Origin: an uncultured Colwellia sp.
Lineage (GTDB): Bacteria; Pseudomonadota; Gammaproteobacteria; Enterobacterales; Alteromonadaceae
Reading direction: 5' to 3'
Assembly: GCA_913062815.1 (NCBI GenBank)
Contig: CAJXWZ010000002.1
Span: 124,001-188,000 of the forward strand
Length of the DNA: 64,000 nucleotides
A program made the position numbers and the translations under genes. The notes beneath the pieces were generated by a model that saw only the letters and a program-made list of their open reading frames with translations, ran no database searches and was not told where the DNA came from. Below, piece after piece: positions 28,264 to 38,246 of this stretch. Numbering within the stretch: position 1 is the stretch's first letter; every line of letters starts with the position of its first letter.

Positions 28264-29328
28264 ATGCCCACTCTTAATCTTGAATTAGGCCCTAGAAGTT
28301 ACCCTATCTATATAGATTCAGCTCTATTTGATGATGAAGAGCTACTATCAGCACATATTCGAGCGAAACGTATTTGTATAGTTACCAATAATATCGTGGC
28401 ACCACTATACCTAGAAGCCATTAAATCCAAACTAACTAAGTTCGAGCTTGATGAAATAATTTTACCGGATGGTGAAGCAGAAAAAAGCTTAGCTAATTTT
28501 GAACGCATTATGTCGCACTTATTAGCAAATACCCATGGACGTGACACTACCTTAATCGCTTTAGGTGGTGGTGTGATTGGTGATATTACTGGTTTTGCTG
28601 CTGCAAGCTATCAACGTGGTATAGATTTTATTCAAATACCTACGACGGTACTATCACAGGTTGACTCTTCTGTAGGTGGCAAAACCGCAGTAAATCATTC
28701 ATTGGGTAAAAATATGATAGGTGCATTTTATCAACCAAAAGCAGTGATCATAGATATTGATAGTTTAGCCACTTTACCACTGCGCGAATTTAATGCTGGA
28801 ATGGCAGAAGTTATTAAGTACGGCATTCTAGGTGATTATGAATTTTTTGTATGGCTAGAGAATAACATCAATGCAATAAAATCTGGTGACAAAAGTACGT
28901 TATCAAAAATGATTGAAAGATGTTGTCAATGTAAAGCTGACATTGTTGCAAATGATGAAACCGAAACTGGGGTTCGTGCATTACTTAATTTGGGTCATAC
29001 TTTTGGTCATGCTATCGAGGCTGAACAAGGTTACGGAAATTGGCTTCATGGTGAAGCTGTAGCCACTGGCATGGTACTTGCTGGTAAGTTAGCAGTAGCA
29101 ATGAATTTGCTTGAAGTGTCAGATCTTTGTCGAATTGAAGCGCTAATAGAAGCGTTTGACTTACCGTTACAAGCGCCAGAAACTATGAGCTGTAATGACT
29201 TTATTCGCCATATGAGTAGAGATAAAAAGAATATTGGCGGTAAATTACGTTTTATTATACCAACAGCAATTGGTAAATCAGAAATTCGTGATGATATTAC
29301 TCAAGAGACACTTCAACAAATTCTATAA
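28264..29328 (+). CDS. aroB: 3-dehydroquinate synthase
   Basis: AroB cyclises DAHP to 3-dehydroquinate using NAD and a divalent metal. The 354-residue protein shows [25 protein letters not shown] (NAD binding), [11 protein letters not shown], and metal-site His residues in [11 protein letters not shown] and [11 protein letters not shown]. It sits between aroK and damX as in E. coli and Shewanella. Confidence 0.96.
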   Translation: MPTLNLELGPRSYPIYIDSALFDDEELLSAHIRAKRICIVTNNIVAPLYLEAIKSKLTKFELDEIILPDGEAEKSLANFERIMSHLLANTHGRDTTLIALGGGVIGDITGFAAASYQRGIDFIQIPTTVLSQVDSSVGGKTAVNHSLGKNMIGAFYQPKAVIIDIDSLATLPLREFNAGMAEVIKYGILGDYEFFVWLENNINAIKSGDKSTLSKMIERCCQCKADIVANDETETGVRALLNLGHTFGHAIEAEQGYGNWLHGEAVATGMVLAGKLAVAMNLLEVSDLCRIEALIEAFDLPLQAPETMSCNDFIRHMSRDKKNIGGKLRFIIPTAIGKSEIRDDITQETLQQIL

Positions 29329-29383
29329 TCGTTTTGGTATTACCTAAAGGATAACATTAAGGTAATACAACTTGTAGAAAGGG

Positions 29384-30781
29384 TTGGAAATGTCCGAAGT
29401 TGCGCACAACAGTTTACATCATGCAAATATTGCTTCAGTGCAATTAAATAGTGAACCTGCAGTTACCTCTATAAATGTTAGCGCTCGAATCGATTATATC
29501 CAACGCTTTTCGAAACAAGTAGTTTTAGTTATTGATAAAGACCCAGCAACTTATTCAAAAGCAGCAAGTCATTTCCTAATAAACCTTTCAAGCAACTCTA
29601 CCAAAGAGAAAAATCAACAAGAAACTAACGTTGCTTTTGTTTCTGCTTCAACAAAACTAAACGATATTCAAATGCGTTGTCGGCTTATTGAGCAACTTTT
29701 TGCTAATAGCTTATTTGATCCGGAAAAATCTCTAGCCGTAAGTATTCTTCGTCTCAGCAAACAAAATAAAGAAAGAATCACTATTGTACTGGAACACGCG
29801 CAAGCTTTATCATTGCAAGTCAAGTATGAACTTTGTCAATTAGTTGATGTAGCAAACAAAGCCAATAGAAAGATCAACGTGGTATTATTTGGCCATGAGC
29901 AAATGGGGCCAGAGATAGCAAAAAATAAAAGCATCTTTAATAATAAATTGGCCATAATCGATGCAAAGTCAGGACAATTGTTTGCATTGGACCATGCAAG
30001 ATTTAGAAATGAAACAAGAACTTTTACCAGTGGTTTTTGGAAAAAATTACTTATGCTAAGTTCTTCAATTGCGGCACTAGTAGGTTTGTCTTGGTATGTT
30101 TTAGTCAATCATGATAATTTTTCATTAGCTAAGTTACCTTTATTGAACTCAGCCAAGATCGAACCTTTAGCAATAGCGGTCGAGGCGAAAACCATTAACG
30201 CTATTGTCGCCAACAAACTAATAGCACAAGCAAGTGTTAAAGATATGCACGAAGCAATATTAGGTCAGTCTATTTCAAAACCAGTAAATAAACCAAAACC
30301 TGCGAAAGCCACAGACATCTTGCAAGCCTTAGCATTTGATAAACCGGTTGAGGCCAAGTTAATTATTGATGAAAAAAGCGTTTCATCTACAGCAATGATT
30401 CAAGAAAAAGCAACAAAGGTAACTGCGTCAGACGAACTTTTGATAAATCAACTTAGCAAACCAAGTGAAAATAGACAGGAAGAATTTTTAACACCTAATT
30501 ATTATCTAAATGTGCATTCAGGTTATGTAATTCAAATAGCTGGATTCGAAGATGCAGATGGCTTGGCAAGTTTTGTCAGTCAATATCCTGCTCTACAACA
30601 TTTTAGTTATCAAAGAAAACTAAATTCGAAGGAATTTTTTGTCATAACAAGTAAAGCTTTTGTAGAGAAAGAACAAGCAAGCGCTGCAATTCAAAGTTTG
30701 CCACAAGCTATTCAGGCAAGAGGACCATGGCTTAAGTCTATTTCCGCAATTAAGCAGGAAATCAATACCTTTAAGCCTTAA
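29384..30781 (+). CDS. damX: SPOR-domain cell division protein DamX
   Basis: A 465-residue bitopic membrane protein. The cytoplasmic N-terminus resembles a degenerate AAA/ExeA-type domain (QVVLVIDKDPATYSK). One transmembrane helix lies at about residues 222-244 (KLLMLSSSIAALVGLSWYVL). A long low-complexity periplasmic linker follows, then a C-terminal SPOR domain (GYVIQIAGFEDADGLASFV ... KEFFVITSKAF) that binds denuded septal peptidoglycan. Position between aroB and dam supports the name. Confidence 0.9.
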   Translation: MEMSEVAHNSLHHANIASVQLNSEPAVTSINVSARIDYIQRFSKQVVLVIDKDPATYSKAASHFLINLSSNSTKEKNQQETNVAFVSASTKLNDIQMRCRLIEQLFANSLFDPEKSLAVSILRLSKQNKERITIVLEHAQALSLQVKYELCQLVDVANKANRKINVVLFGHEQMGPEIAKNKSIFNNKLAIIDAKSGQLFALDHARFRNETRTFTSGFWKKLLMLSSSIAALVGLSWYVLVNHDNFSLAKLPLLNSAKIEPLAIAVEAKTINAIVANKLIAQASVKDMHEAILGQSISKPVNKPKPAKATDILQALAFDKPVEAKLIIDEKSVSSTAMIQEKATKVTASDELLINQLSKPSENRQEEFLTPNYYLNVHSGYVIQIAGFEDADGLASFVSQYPALQHFSYQRKLNSKEFFVITSKAFVEKEQASAAIQSLPQAIQARGPWLKSISAIKQEINTFKP

Positions 30782-30904
30782 TTCAAGCTACAATCCGCAC
30801 CTAGAAAAATATAAATTACTCAAGTCTGCACAAAATATGGTTTTCAGTAAAGCTGAGCCTACTATCTTGGTATGGCTTAGGAGTAGGAATAGCTAAGCGG
30901 TAGT

Positions 30905-31723
30905 ATGACAAAGAAAAATCGTGCATTTTTAAAATGGGCTGGCGGAAAGTATGGTCTCAGTGATGTTATTGCCAAAATGCTCCCTAAGGGTGACTGCTTA
31001 ATCGAACCTTTTGTCGGTGCAGGCTCAGTTTTTCTAAATACCAACTATGCTAAATATACACTGAACGATATCAATCAAGATTTAATAAACCTCTATAAAC
31101 TATTACAATCTCAACCTGATGCTTTTATTGAAGATGCCAAAACCTTATTTAACGCTGAACATAATCAGAGTGAAATATATTATCAGCTACGTAAAGAGTT
31201 TAATGAAAGTAGCGATAGTTATTTTCGATCTTTAGTCTTTTTATATATGAATCGTCATGGTTATAACGGTTTGTGTCGATATAACAAATCAGGTGGCTAT
31301 AACGTCCCTTTTGGTAAATATAAACGTCCCTACTTTCCTGAAGAAGAATTGAACTTCTTTGCTAATAAAGCACAGCAAGCAACCTTTGTCTGCGAAGGGT
31401 ATCGTGACACTTTCACTAGAGCAAAAGCGGGCGATACTATTTATTGTGATCCACCTTATGTACCGCTAAGTAAAACAGCAAGTTTTACCAGTTACGCCGG
31501 TAATGGCTTTGGTTTAGATGAACAAGCTGATTTAGCCAATGCTGCTGAAGAGGTCTCTGCTGAAAAGTCGATAGCTGTTTTGATTTCTAATCATGATACT
31601 ATTTGGACACGTAAAATATATGAGCATGCCAGTAAAACTAAATCAATCAAGGTTGCACGTACTATTAGCCAAAAAGGAAATAAACGTAAAAAAGTTGCTG
31701 AGTTATTGGTACTTTATAAATAA
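30905..31723 (+). CDS. dam: DNA adenine methylase
   Basis: Dam methylates adenine in GATC for mismatch repair strand choice and replication control. The 272-residue protein has KWAGGKYGL and FVGAGSVFLN (SAM-binding motifs), the RHGYNGLCRYNKSGGYNVPFG segment typical of Dam, and the catalytic DPPY in YCDPPYVPLS. The start ATG follows a purine-rich aggagtaggaa stretch. It closes the aroK-aroB-damX-dam block; the usual downstream neighbour rpe is displaced 6.5 kb away. Confidence 0.96.
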   Translation: MTKKNRAFLKWAGGKYGLSDVIAKMLPKGDCLIEPFVGAGSVFLNTNYAKYTLNDINQDLINLYKLLQSQPDAFIEDAKTLFNAEHNQSEIYYQLRKEFNESSDSYFRSLVFLYMNRHGYNGLCRYNKSGGYNVPFGKYKRPYFPEEELNFFANKAQQATFVCEGYRDTFTRAKAGDTIYCDPPYVPLSKTASFTSYAGNGFGLDEQADLANAAEEVSAEKSIAVLISNHDTIWTRKIYEHASKTKSIKVARTISQKGNKRKKVAELLVLYK

Positions 31724-31868
31724 CTGACCGGTAAAGTATTTTTTCATAGAACTTAACATCCGTTCAATATATCTCACTATATCAAGAATCATCGTTGCTA
31801 ATAAATAACACCAACTACATACAAATCATCGTGCATTAAAAACAAATACCCTGTATATCGAGCTAATC

Positions 31869-32588
31869 TTACATGCTTTTTATTTGAGTGAAATAGATAC
31901 AAATCTTTCCTTCGGCCAGCCAAGAGCAGCGGGTACCTTGCGGGATAAATACAGCTTCGCCTGCACTGAATTTATGCTCAACTCCCTGTTCGTCTTTGCA
32001 AATAAGGCTACCCTGTTTGATAACGATAAACTCATTATAGGGGAAAGTGATCTCGTTAGTATCAAAGCCCTTGCTTTGCCAAACTCCGGAAGTAAATGTT
32101 TGGTTATGATTTTGATAAAGTACTTTTTTGTTATGACCATCCGAGGTTGTTTGCCAAGGTACATTAGAATGTTCGTTGACATAAATGACCTTTTCGACGA
32201 CTGGTGTGTGAGGATTATCTTGTGGTTCGTAGATAACATAGAATTTACGTAAATAGCCCTTTTGATGCCACTGACAATCATAAGCTTGTGGTATCACAAA
32301 ACTTTCACCGGCCATGATGGTATCTATTTTGCCCGTTTTGCTATTTTTAATTTCTACTGCACCTTCTATGATGCTCATAAACTCATCACATTTATAAGGT
32401 GCTGCTGTCTCTACCATGTCGGTAGTATCCCAAACACCAATATATAGCCCTAAAGTATCATCTTCATAATAACTATGAGTGTGCTGCTTTGGTAATGGCG
32501 ACTCGAACATATCCTCTTCAAGTTTATCTGATACCTTACCAAAACCGTGGGGTTTTTGGCTTAATTTAATAATGCTCTTTTCGGACAT
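31869..32588 (-). CDS. Double-cupin protein linked to amine catabolism genes
   Basis: A 239-residue protein with two cupin domains. The first has CDEFMSIIEGAVEI and GESFVIPQAYDCQW, the second NEFIVIKQGSLICKDEQG and GEAVFIPQGTRCSW. The motifs resemble the DUF861/EutQ-like group, but metal-ligand His residues are sparse. It lies downstream of the dehydrogenase and aminotransferase genes on the same strand (110-bp gap). In Pseudomonas, a protein of unclear role is similarly present in the bau (beta-alanine) cluster; equivalence is inference. Confidence 0.75.
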   Translation of the reverse strand: MSEKSIIKLSQKPHGFGKVSDKLEEDMFESPLPKQHTHSYYEDDTLGLYIGVWDTTDMVETAAPYKCDEFMSIIEGAVEIKNSKTGKIDTIMAGESFVIPQAYDCQWHQKGYLRKFYVIYEPQDNPHTPVVEKVIYVNEHSNVPWQTTSDGHNKKVLYQNHNQTFTSGVWQSKGFDTNEITFPYNEFIVIKQGSLICKDEQGVEHKFSAGEAVFIPQGTRCSWLAEGKICIYFTQIKSM

Positions 32589-32698
32589 GCTTTGCTCAGT
32601 TGTTCGTTTTTATTTAAGTCGTTTTAACTAATAATGATTGAACTTGCAGCCACTTTATTCTTTAACTTAAACAAAGTGGCAATAAGGTTGGCTATTAT

Positions 32699-34198
32699 TT
32701 ACGAAGGGAAGGCGAAACTAACACCTTCTCTCACGCCACTTGATGGCCAGCGTTGAGTAATAGTTTTACGTTTGGTGTAAAAACGCACACCGTCAGGACC
32801 GTAAGCATGTAAATCACCAAACAATGAACGCTTCCAACCACCAAAACTATGATAAGCCACGGGCACTGGTAATGGTACATTAATGCCAACCATGCCTACT
32901 TCAATATTGTCAGAGAAGTAACGTGCTGCTTCGCCGTCGCGGGTAAAAATACAAGTACCGTTACCGTATTCATGGTCGTTGATTAATTGCATCGCCTCTT
33001 GCATAGTCTTAACACGGACTACTTGTAAAACAGGGCCAAAGATCTCTGCTTGGTAGCTAACCATTTCAGGAGTAACATGATCTATTAAGGTTGCGCCAAC
33101 AAAGTAACCATTCTCGAACCCTTCAACAGTTGGATTACGCCCATCAACCACTAGAGTGGCCCCTTGTTCTGCAGCACTGCCAATAAAGCCATTTACTTTT
33201 TCTTGATGCGCTTTGGTGATAACCGGTCCAAAGTCGTTATTAGCATTTGTATGGTCACCAACACTGAGACTTTTCATGCCTTTGGTCATTTTGGCTACTA
33301 AAGCATCACCTGCTTCATCACCAACAGTAACGGCGACAGAAAGTGCCATACAACGCTCGCCAGACGAGCCAAATGCAGCCCCTAATAATTGGTTTACCGC
33401 ATTATCCATATCTGCATCAGGCATGACAATGGCATGGTTTTTCGCACCACCTAATGCTTGGCAACGCTTTCCATTGGCATTAGCCGAGGTATATATGTAC
33501 TCAGCAATGGGCGTAGAACCAACAAAGCTCACTGCTTTAATACGCTGATCATTGAGCAAAGTATCTACCGCTTCTTTGTCGCCATTAACAACGTTCATTA
33601 CACCATCTGGTAAGCCCGCCTCTTTTAACAATTGAGCGATAAATAATGTAGAACTTGGATCGCGTTCTGAGGGTTTAAGAACAAAAGTATTACCGCAAAC
33701 TATCGCTAGTGGGTACATCCACATAGGTACCATTGCTGGGAAATTAAAAGGAGTTATACCAGCAACTACGCCTAAGGGCTGGAACTCACTCCAAGAGTCG
33801 ATATTTGGGCCAACGTTTCTACTATGCTCACCTTTTAATAATTCTGGGGCACCACATGCATATTCGATATTCTCAATACCACGTTGTAATTCACCGGCAG
33901 CGTCATGAGAAATTTTTCCGTGCTCTTCACCAATTAATCGACAAATTTTATCCCTGTTTTGCTCTAGTAGTTCTTTGAAACGAAACATCACACGAGCACG
34001 TTTAACGGGTGGCGTATTTCGCCAAGCCGGAAAAGCCGCTTGGGCTGCACTGATGGCCTGCTCTACGGTTTGTTTACTCGCTAAAGCAACTTGCTTCGTT
34101 GGTTCGCCAGTTGCAGGGTTGAAAACGTCTTGTGCTCGTTCTGTCTGGGTGATTATTTCGCCATTGATTAAATGACCTACTGTTTGAATTTGTGCCAT
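32699..34198 (-). CDS. mmsA: CoA-acylating (methyl)malonate-semialdehyde dehydrogenase
   Basis: An aldehyde dehydrogenase superfamily enzyme of 499 residues. It converts methylmalonate or malonate semialdehyde with CoA and NAD to propionyl-CoA or acetyl-CoA plus CO2. Signatures are the catalytic Cys in GSSGERCMALSVAV, the MmsA-typical PFNFPAMVPMWMYP and the C-terminal KRKTITQRWPS. Next to an omega-amino acid aminotransferase, the likely substrate is malonate semialdehyde from beta-alanine, so it may be a BauC-like enzyme rather than the valine-pathway MmsA. It is 29 bp downstream of the aminotransferase. Confidence 0.9.
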   Translation of the reverse strand: MAQIQTVGHLINGEIITQTERAQDVFNPATGEPTKQVALASKQTVEQAISAAQAAFPAWRNTPPVKRARVMFRFKELLEQNRDKICRLIGEEHGKISHDAAGELQRGIENIEYACGAPELLKGEHSRNVGPNIDSWSEFQPLGVVAGITPFNFPAMVPMWMYPLAIVCGNTFVLKPSERDPSSTLFIAQLLKEAGLPDGVMNVVNGDKEAVDTLLNDQRIKAVSFVGSTPIAEYIYTSANANGKRCQALGGAKNHAIVMPDADMDNAVNQLLGAAFGSSGERCMALSVAVTVGDEAGDALVAKMTKGMKSLSVGDHTNANNDFGPVITKAHQEKVNGFIGSAAEQGATLVVDGRNPTVEGFENGYFVGATLIDHVTPEMVSYQAEIFGPVLQVVRVKTMQEAMQLINDHEYGNGTCIFTRDGEAARYFSDNIEVGMVGINVPLPVPVAYHSFGGWKRSLFGDLHAYGPDGVRFYTKRKTITQRWPSSGVREGVSFAFPS

Positions 34199-34227
34199 GT
34201 TAGTTCCTATAAATCTATATATAATAA

Positions 34228-35589
34228 TTAGTTAACTTCGTTAATCGTTTCGCCCAAAGCATTCATTAAGCTGTCAATTTCTGGCAAGGTACAAGTAAAT
34301 GGCAAGCCAAGTTGAATAGTGTCACCGCCATAACGGACGTAAAAGCCTTTCTGCCACATTTTCATGGCTATTTCATAAGGACGTTTGCCTGGCTCCGGTT
34401 TACCTTGCTCAGTGCCAAAAGCTTCGATGGTAATACCACCAGCTAAACCATAATTACGAATATCACTGATGTGATCACAACCTTTTAGTGAATGTAGTGA
34501 TTCTTGAAAATATGGCGCTATTGTTTTAACACGCTCAGCCAAATTTTCTTTTGCTAAAATATCAAGAGAAGCTAGTGCTGCTGCACAAGCAATCGGGTGT
34601 GCAGAATAGGTATAACCGTGAGGTAATTCTAGCATATATTCTGGCCCACCTGTTTCCATATAGGTATCGTATATCGCTTGTTTAGCAATGACGGCACCCA
34701 TCGGAATTACACCATTGGTAAGTTGCTTAGCCACTGTCATTAAGTCAGGAGTAACACCAAACTCAGCAGCGCCTGTATTAGCGCCCATACGACCAAAAGC
34801 GGTAATGACTTCATCAAAAATAAGTAGAATATTATGTTTGTTACATATTTCTCTAAGGCGTTTTAAGTAACCGACAGGTGGAGGAATAACACCAGCTGAG
34901 CCAGCCAGAGGCTCTACAATAACAGCAGCAATCGTTGAGGCATCATATACAGCTATTAACTGTTCAAGCTCTTCAGCTAAATAACCACCTTTAGATGGCA
35001 TACCTTGAACAAATTTATTTTCACTGAGCATAGTATGAGGCAAGTGACAGGCTTCAATACCTTGACCAAATATTGCGCGGTTAGGGCTTAAACCACCAAC
35101 ACTAATACCGCCATAGTTAACACCGTGATAGCCTTTTGAGCGACCTATAAAGCGAGTTTTACTCGCTTGCCCTTGTTTACGCCAGTAACCACGAGCAATT
35201 TTTAATGCGGTTTCTACAGACTCTGAGCCAGAGCCCGTAAAGAAAACTCGGTTCAAACCGTCCGGCATTAATTGCGTGATGCGGTGAGCTAGCTCAAATG
35301 ATTTGGGGTGACCAAACTGAAATGCTGGAGCATAATCTAATGTAGCTGCTTGTGTCGCAATGGCTGCGGTAATTTCGGGGCGAGCATGACCAGCACCACA
35401 GGTCCATAAGCCTGAAAGGCCATCAAATATTTGTCTGCCATTAGCATCAGTATAATAGTTACCTTGGGCAGACATAATAATACGCGGATCTTTTTTGAAC
35501 TCTCGGTTGCCAGTAAAAGGCATCCAGTGAGCATCTAATTGTGCTTGGCTTATGCCATGATTACTCGAATTGGTTGTGTTATTAGTCAT
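34228..35589 (-). CDS. Class III omega-amino acid:pyruvate aminotransferase
   Basis: A PLP-dependent class III transaminase of 453 residues. It has WTCGAGHARPEI, FFTGSGSESVETALK (phosphate binding), LLIFDEVITAFGRMG with the PLP Asp, and the Schiff-base Lys in TVAKQLTNGVIPMG. Family members move an amino group from beta-alanine, GABA or similar amines to pyruvate. With the adjacent MmsA-type dehydrogenase it forms a two-step route from beta-alanine to acetyl-CoA. It resembles BauA of Pseudomonas. It is divergent from a LysR-type gene. Confidence 0.88.
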   Translation of the reverse strand: MTNNTTNSSNHGISQAQLDAHWMPFTGNREFKKDPRIIMSAQGNYYTDANGRQIFDGLSGLWTCGAGHARPEITAAIATQAATLDYAPAFQFGHPKSFELAHRITQLMPDGLNRVFFTGSGSESVETALKIARGYWRKQGQASKTRFIGRSKGYHGVNYGGISVGGLSPNRAIFGQGIEACHLPHTMLSENKFVQGMPSKGGYLAEELEQLIAVYDASTIAAVIVEPLAGSAGVIPPPVGYLKRLREICNKHNILLIFDEVITAFGRMGANTGAAEFGVTPDLMTVAKQLTNGVIPMGAVIAKQAIYDTYMETGGPEYMLELPHGYTYSAHPIACAAALASLDILAKENLAERVKTIAPYFQESLHSLKGCDHISDIRNYGLAGGITIEAFGTEQGKPEPGKRPYEIAMKMWQKGFYVRYGGDTIQLGLPFTCTLPEIDSLMNALGETINEVN

Positions 35590-35684
35590 ATTTACCTCAA
35601 CAACTTATTTATTGGTGATTTTGATTTACTTAAGGCTATTATCAATGATTTAATGGGTTATTAAATTGTTACTTATTAAAGTTA

Positions 35685-35704
35685 AGGTAATTAAAAGATT
35701 ACCT
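35685..35704. promoter_or_regulatory. Inverted repeat just upstream of the LysR start
   Basis: aggtaat and attacct form a perfect 7-bp inverted repeat with a 6-base spacer, ending 9 bp before the LysR ATG at 35714. It may be an autoregulatory site or an mRNA hairpin affecting translation. Confidence 0.35.
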
Positions 35705-35713
35705 AAGAGCATT

Positions 35714-36640
35714 ATGAAAAAACATAAAACTTTATTACCTCGACAGATAGGTGATGCCCATATTCGTTTATTGCGCATTTATAAAGTGGTGATTGAAGCC
35801 GGCGGTTTTGCTGCTGCTGAAGTTGATTTGAATATTTCGCGACCCGCTATTAGTTTAGCAATTTCAGAGCTTGAATCGTTATTGAACATGAAACTATGTC
35901 ATCGCGGCAGATCGGGATTTTCCATTACAGAACAAGGAGAAGAAGTTTATCAATCTGCTTTGCAACTATTAGGAAGTATTGAAAATTTTCGAGCACAAAT
36001 GAATGCTATCAATACAGATTTAGTGGGTGAATTAAATATTGGTATTACTGATAACTTAGTAACCAGCGAGCAAATGCGCATTACCCGCTCGTTAAGCGCC
36101 TTAAAACATAAGGCGCCTGACGTGGTGATTAACATTCGCATGATTCCACCTAATGATATTGAAACTGCGGTGTTAAATGGCAAATTACACATTGGGGTAG
36201 TGCCTGAATTGAGAACTTTACCAGGGTTAAATTATCTGCCTTTATATAAAGAAGAATCATTGCTATATTGCAGTGAACAGCATTCATTATTTAAACAAGA
36301 GCTTGATACTATTAGTGATGAAGCACTCGTTCAGTATGATGCTGTCGTACCGAGTTATCCGCAATCAAGTGACATTAAGCAGCAACAGAAAAAACTCAAA
36401 GCAACAGCAACATCAACTGACCGAGAGGGAATTGCTTTTTTAATTCTAACTGGCCGCTTTATTGGATTTCTCCCTACCCACTTTGCTAAACGTTGGCACG
36501 GACAAGATAAAATGCGCACTATAGAGGCACATAGACGATACTTCCATACCAATTTTTCCGTTATTACAAGCAAGGGAGCACGTAGTCATTTAATTTTAGA
36601 TGCTTACATGGAAGAGCTCAAAAAAACCGCCAAGCTGTGA
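35714..36640 (+). CDS. LysR-family transcriptional regulator of the aminotransferase operon
   Basis: A LysR-type regulator of 308 residues. The N-terminal HTH shows VVIEAGGFAAAEVDLNISRP and ISLAISELESLLNMKLCHR; the periplasmic-binding-like effector domain begins near ELNIGITDNL. It is divergent from the aminotransferase gene, the classic LysR layout, and probably activates it in response to the amine substrate, like BauR in Pseudomonas. The ATG at 35714 is preferred; a TTG 48 bp upstream would add a basic stretch with no ribosome site. Confidence 0.87.
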   Translation: MKKHKTLLPRQIGDAHIRLLRIYKVVIEAGGFAAAEVDLNISRPAISLAISELESLLNMKLCHRGRSGFSITEQGEEVYQSALQLLGSIENFRAQMNAINTDLVGELNIGITDNLVTSEQMRITRSLSALKHKAPDVVINIRMIPPNDIETAVLNGKLHIGVVPELRTLPGLNYLPLYKEESLLYCSEQHSLFKQELDTISDEALVQYDAVVPSYPQSSDIKQQQKKLKATATSTDREGIAFLILTGRFIGFLPTHFAKRWHGQDKMRTIEAHRRYFHTNFSVITSKGARSHLILDAYMEELKKTAKL

Positions 36641-36718
36641 AAGTCAAAGCAAGCAAATGAAAAGCTCATCTTAAGCTAACAGGTTGATTTGCGTTTAATC
36701 TTGATTTTTTTAGTTATG

Positions 36719-36913
36719 TTATGGCATGACAAAGTAAACAAGTGTGATTAAACCTGCAACAAAGCCTATTACACAAATAACACCAACAAAGATGAAATGG
36801 CTTAACTTGCCTTCATTAAAATCCTTCACCCGATTTTCATTACTTTGAACGCCAAAGAACGCAGCTGCAACGCTTTTAAATGTGTTTTTAAAAGAAGATT
36901 TTTGTTTAATCAT
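36719..36913 (-). CDS. DUF2970-type small membrane protein
   Basis: A 64-residue protein with a basic N-terminal half (SVAAAFFGVQSNENRVKDF) and one C-terminal transmembrane helix (VGVICVIGFVAGLITLVYFV). The AAFFGVQS-N-R-DF pattern is typical of the DUF2970 family, which has no known function. It stands alone on the minus strand, 31 bp downstream of a small secreted protein gene. Confidence 0.75.
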   Translation of the reverse strand: MIKQKSSFKNTFKSVAAAFFGVQSNENRVKDFNEGKLSHFIFVGVICVIGFVAGLITLVYFVMP

Positions 36914-36943
36914 ATAGCTTTCATTTGTAATTAATAAAGAAGA

Positions 36944-37240
36944 TTAATGAAAACTATAATGTAAAAGCTCAACTAAATCTAAGAAATGAAGATGTGCAGA
37001 TTTATTATCGTTAGAAAGCCAAGACAACCAGCTTTTATTTGGCATATAGTCAGCATTGCATGGGTGACTGCTATGATTCATAGGCAGGTTAGACTCAACA
37101 GCCATACAAGACTTTAATAAGTCAGCTTGCGTATTGAAAGACCGACTATTTATAGTCGCGGAAATGGTAAAAGTGAGAGTAAGTGTTAGGGCGAAAGTGG
37201 AGAGTTTTGTCATTGTCCGTTTTGACATGTTTAATTCCAT
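36944..37240 (-). CDS. Small putative secreted protein
   Basis: Up to 98 residues, unrecognised. The likely start is the second Met (MSKRTMTKL), giving a signal peptide (FALTLTLTFTISATINS). The mature part is short, with two Cys (LLKSCMAVES, HPCNADYM) and several His residues near the C-terminus. No ribosome site decides the start. Its function is unknown; it lies between the DUF2970 gene and the porin on the same strand. Confidence 0.5.
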   Translation of the reverse strand: MELNMSKRTMTKLSTFALTLTLTFTISATINSRSFNTQADLLKSCMAVESNLPMNHSSHPCNADYMPNKSWLSWLSNDNKSAHLHFLDLVELLHYSFH

Positions 37241-37253
37241 TTTATAAACGAAA

Positions 37254-37292
37254 AAGTGCTAATTGGCTGCAGTATAACCAATTAACACTTTA
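37254..37292 (-). terminator. Terminator hairpin downstream of the TorF-type porin
   Basis: A 14-bp stem with one mismatch (aaagtgttaattgg / ccaattagcacttt on the minus strand) around an 11-base loop, ending in a T-run, 24 bp past the porin stop. Confidence 0.7.
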
Positions 37293-37315
37293 TTGTCATA
37301 TCATTTACAAAGGTA

Positions 37316-37969
37316 CTAGAACGATTTGCTAATACTGAAAATTAGTGTTTCATCGCCTTCGCCAGTTTCTAAGTCTAATTCTTTATCGTTAACAATAACT
37401 GCTACACCTAAATCAAAACCTGATACTTCTGCGCCGTAACCAACTTCTAAGTAATCACCTTCAAAGTCTTTGCCCCAAGTACCGTAAGTTAAATACAAAC
37501 CTTCGTTTTCAATGGTAAAAGAAAGAAAATTATAATCGGCTTCATCAATACCTAAACCCATATCTTCTTTATGTTGACCAACATTGTAAGACACAGAAAC
37601 TAAGCCATATGACAAGCCTAAGTTAACTTCATTATATGCTGAATCAAAATCACCAGTATATTGATACGTGGTAAAACCAACGCTATAAGCAAGACCATTT
37701 TCTAGTTCATTACCGTAGCTACCGTAAAAGTCAATTTCTAAACCATCTTGAACATCTGCAGCCCATGTACCAACAGAAAAGTTGCCACTTTCGTAGTCAA
37801 CACCGGCGCTAGCTGTTGCGGTAGTTGTTTGCGCTATACCGCGAAAGAAGTATTGTGAAACAACAGCAGCGTTAGCACTTAACCCTTCTGTAGCTGCAGC
37901 TGAGGTTGAAAAGAATGCGCCAGAGGCTAATGTTGTCGCTAGTGCGATACTTAGTAGTGATTTTTTCAT
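37316..37969 (-). CDS. TorF-family putative porin
   Basis: A 217-residue outer-membrane beta-barrel protein with a signal peptide cleaved around SAAA-TEG (residues 26-27). Features of the TorF/Gcw_chp family are EGLSANAAVVSQYFFRGIAQ at the mature N-terminus, alternating amphipathic strands (YSVGFTTYQYTG, EVNLGLSYGLVSVSYNVG), and a C-terminal Phe (FSISKSF) as the barrel-assembly signal. The solute is unknown. A long leader (about 300 bp to rpe) precedes it and a terminator follows, so it is probably monocistronic. Confidence 0.85.
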   Translation of the reverse strand: MKKSLLSIALATTLASGAFFSTSAAATEGLSANAAVVSQYFFRGIAQTTTATASAGVDYESGNFSVGTWAADVQDGLEIDFYGSYGNELENGLAYSVGFTTYQYTGDFDSAYNEVNLGLSYGLVSVSYNVGQHKEDMGLGIDEADYNFLSFTIENEGLYLTYGTWGKDFEGDYLEVGYGAEVSGFDLGVAVIVNDKELDLETGEGDETLIFSISKSF

Positions 37970-38240
37970 GATTCTCTCTTTAATTTATTATTAGTTTTAA
38001 ACCTAATGACTAGTTAGCAAAGATGGTGCCTGAGTTATATTAAAGATATGTTTGGTGATATAAGTCATATTTAACAATGCATTATGGATTTGTTGAAAGG
38101 AGGGTCAAATAATTGCAATAAGAGTTGTTGCGCTAGTTTGGTGCGGGAAAGGGAGTGTTGTGCAAAAAAAGTGCAGACAATACTCCTCTCATCATGAATA
38201 GCTCAACTTTCCTGTAACTGGCATCTTGGAGTGGTTTGGG

Positions 38241-38246
38241 TATAAT
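38241..38246 (+). promoter_or_regulatory. -10 element upstream of rpe
   Basis: A perfect TATAAT preceded by a G-rich tttggg lies 30 bp before the rpe ATG. No good -35 was found at the usual distance. An own promoter here fits the separation of rpe from dam. Confidence 0.4.

Noticed and set aside
31880-32281. 133-residue ORF in another frame of the cupin gene
   Set aside because: It overlaps a gene with clear double-cupin motifs and shows no recognisable features.
35666-35713. TTG-initiated N-terminal extension of the LysR gene
   Set aside because: The ATG at 35714 gives a normal LysR length and the extension overlaps the likely promoter and inverted repeat.
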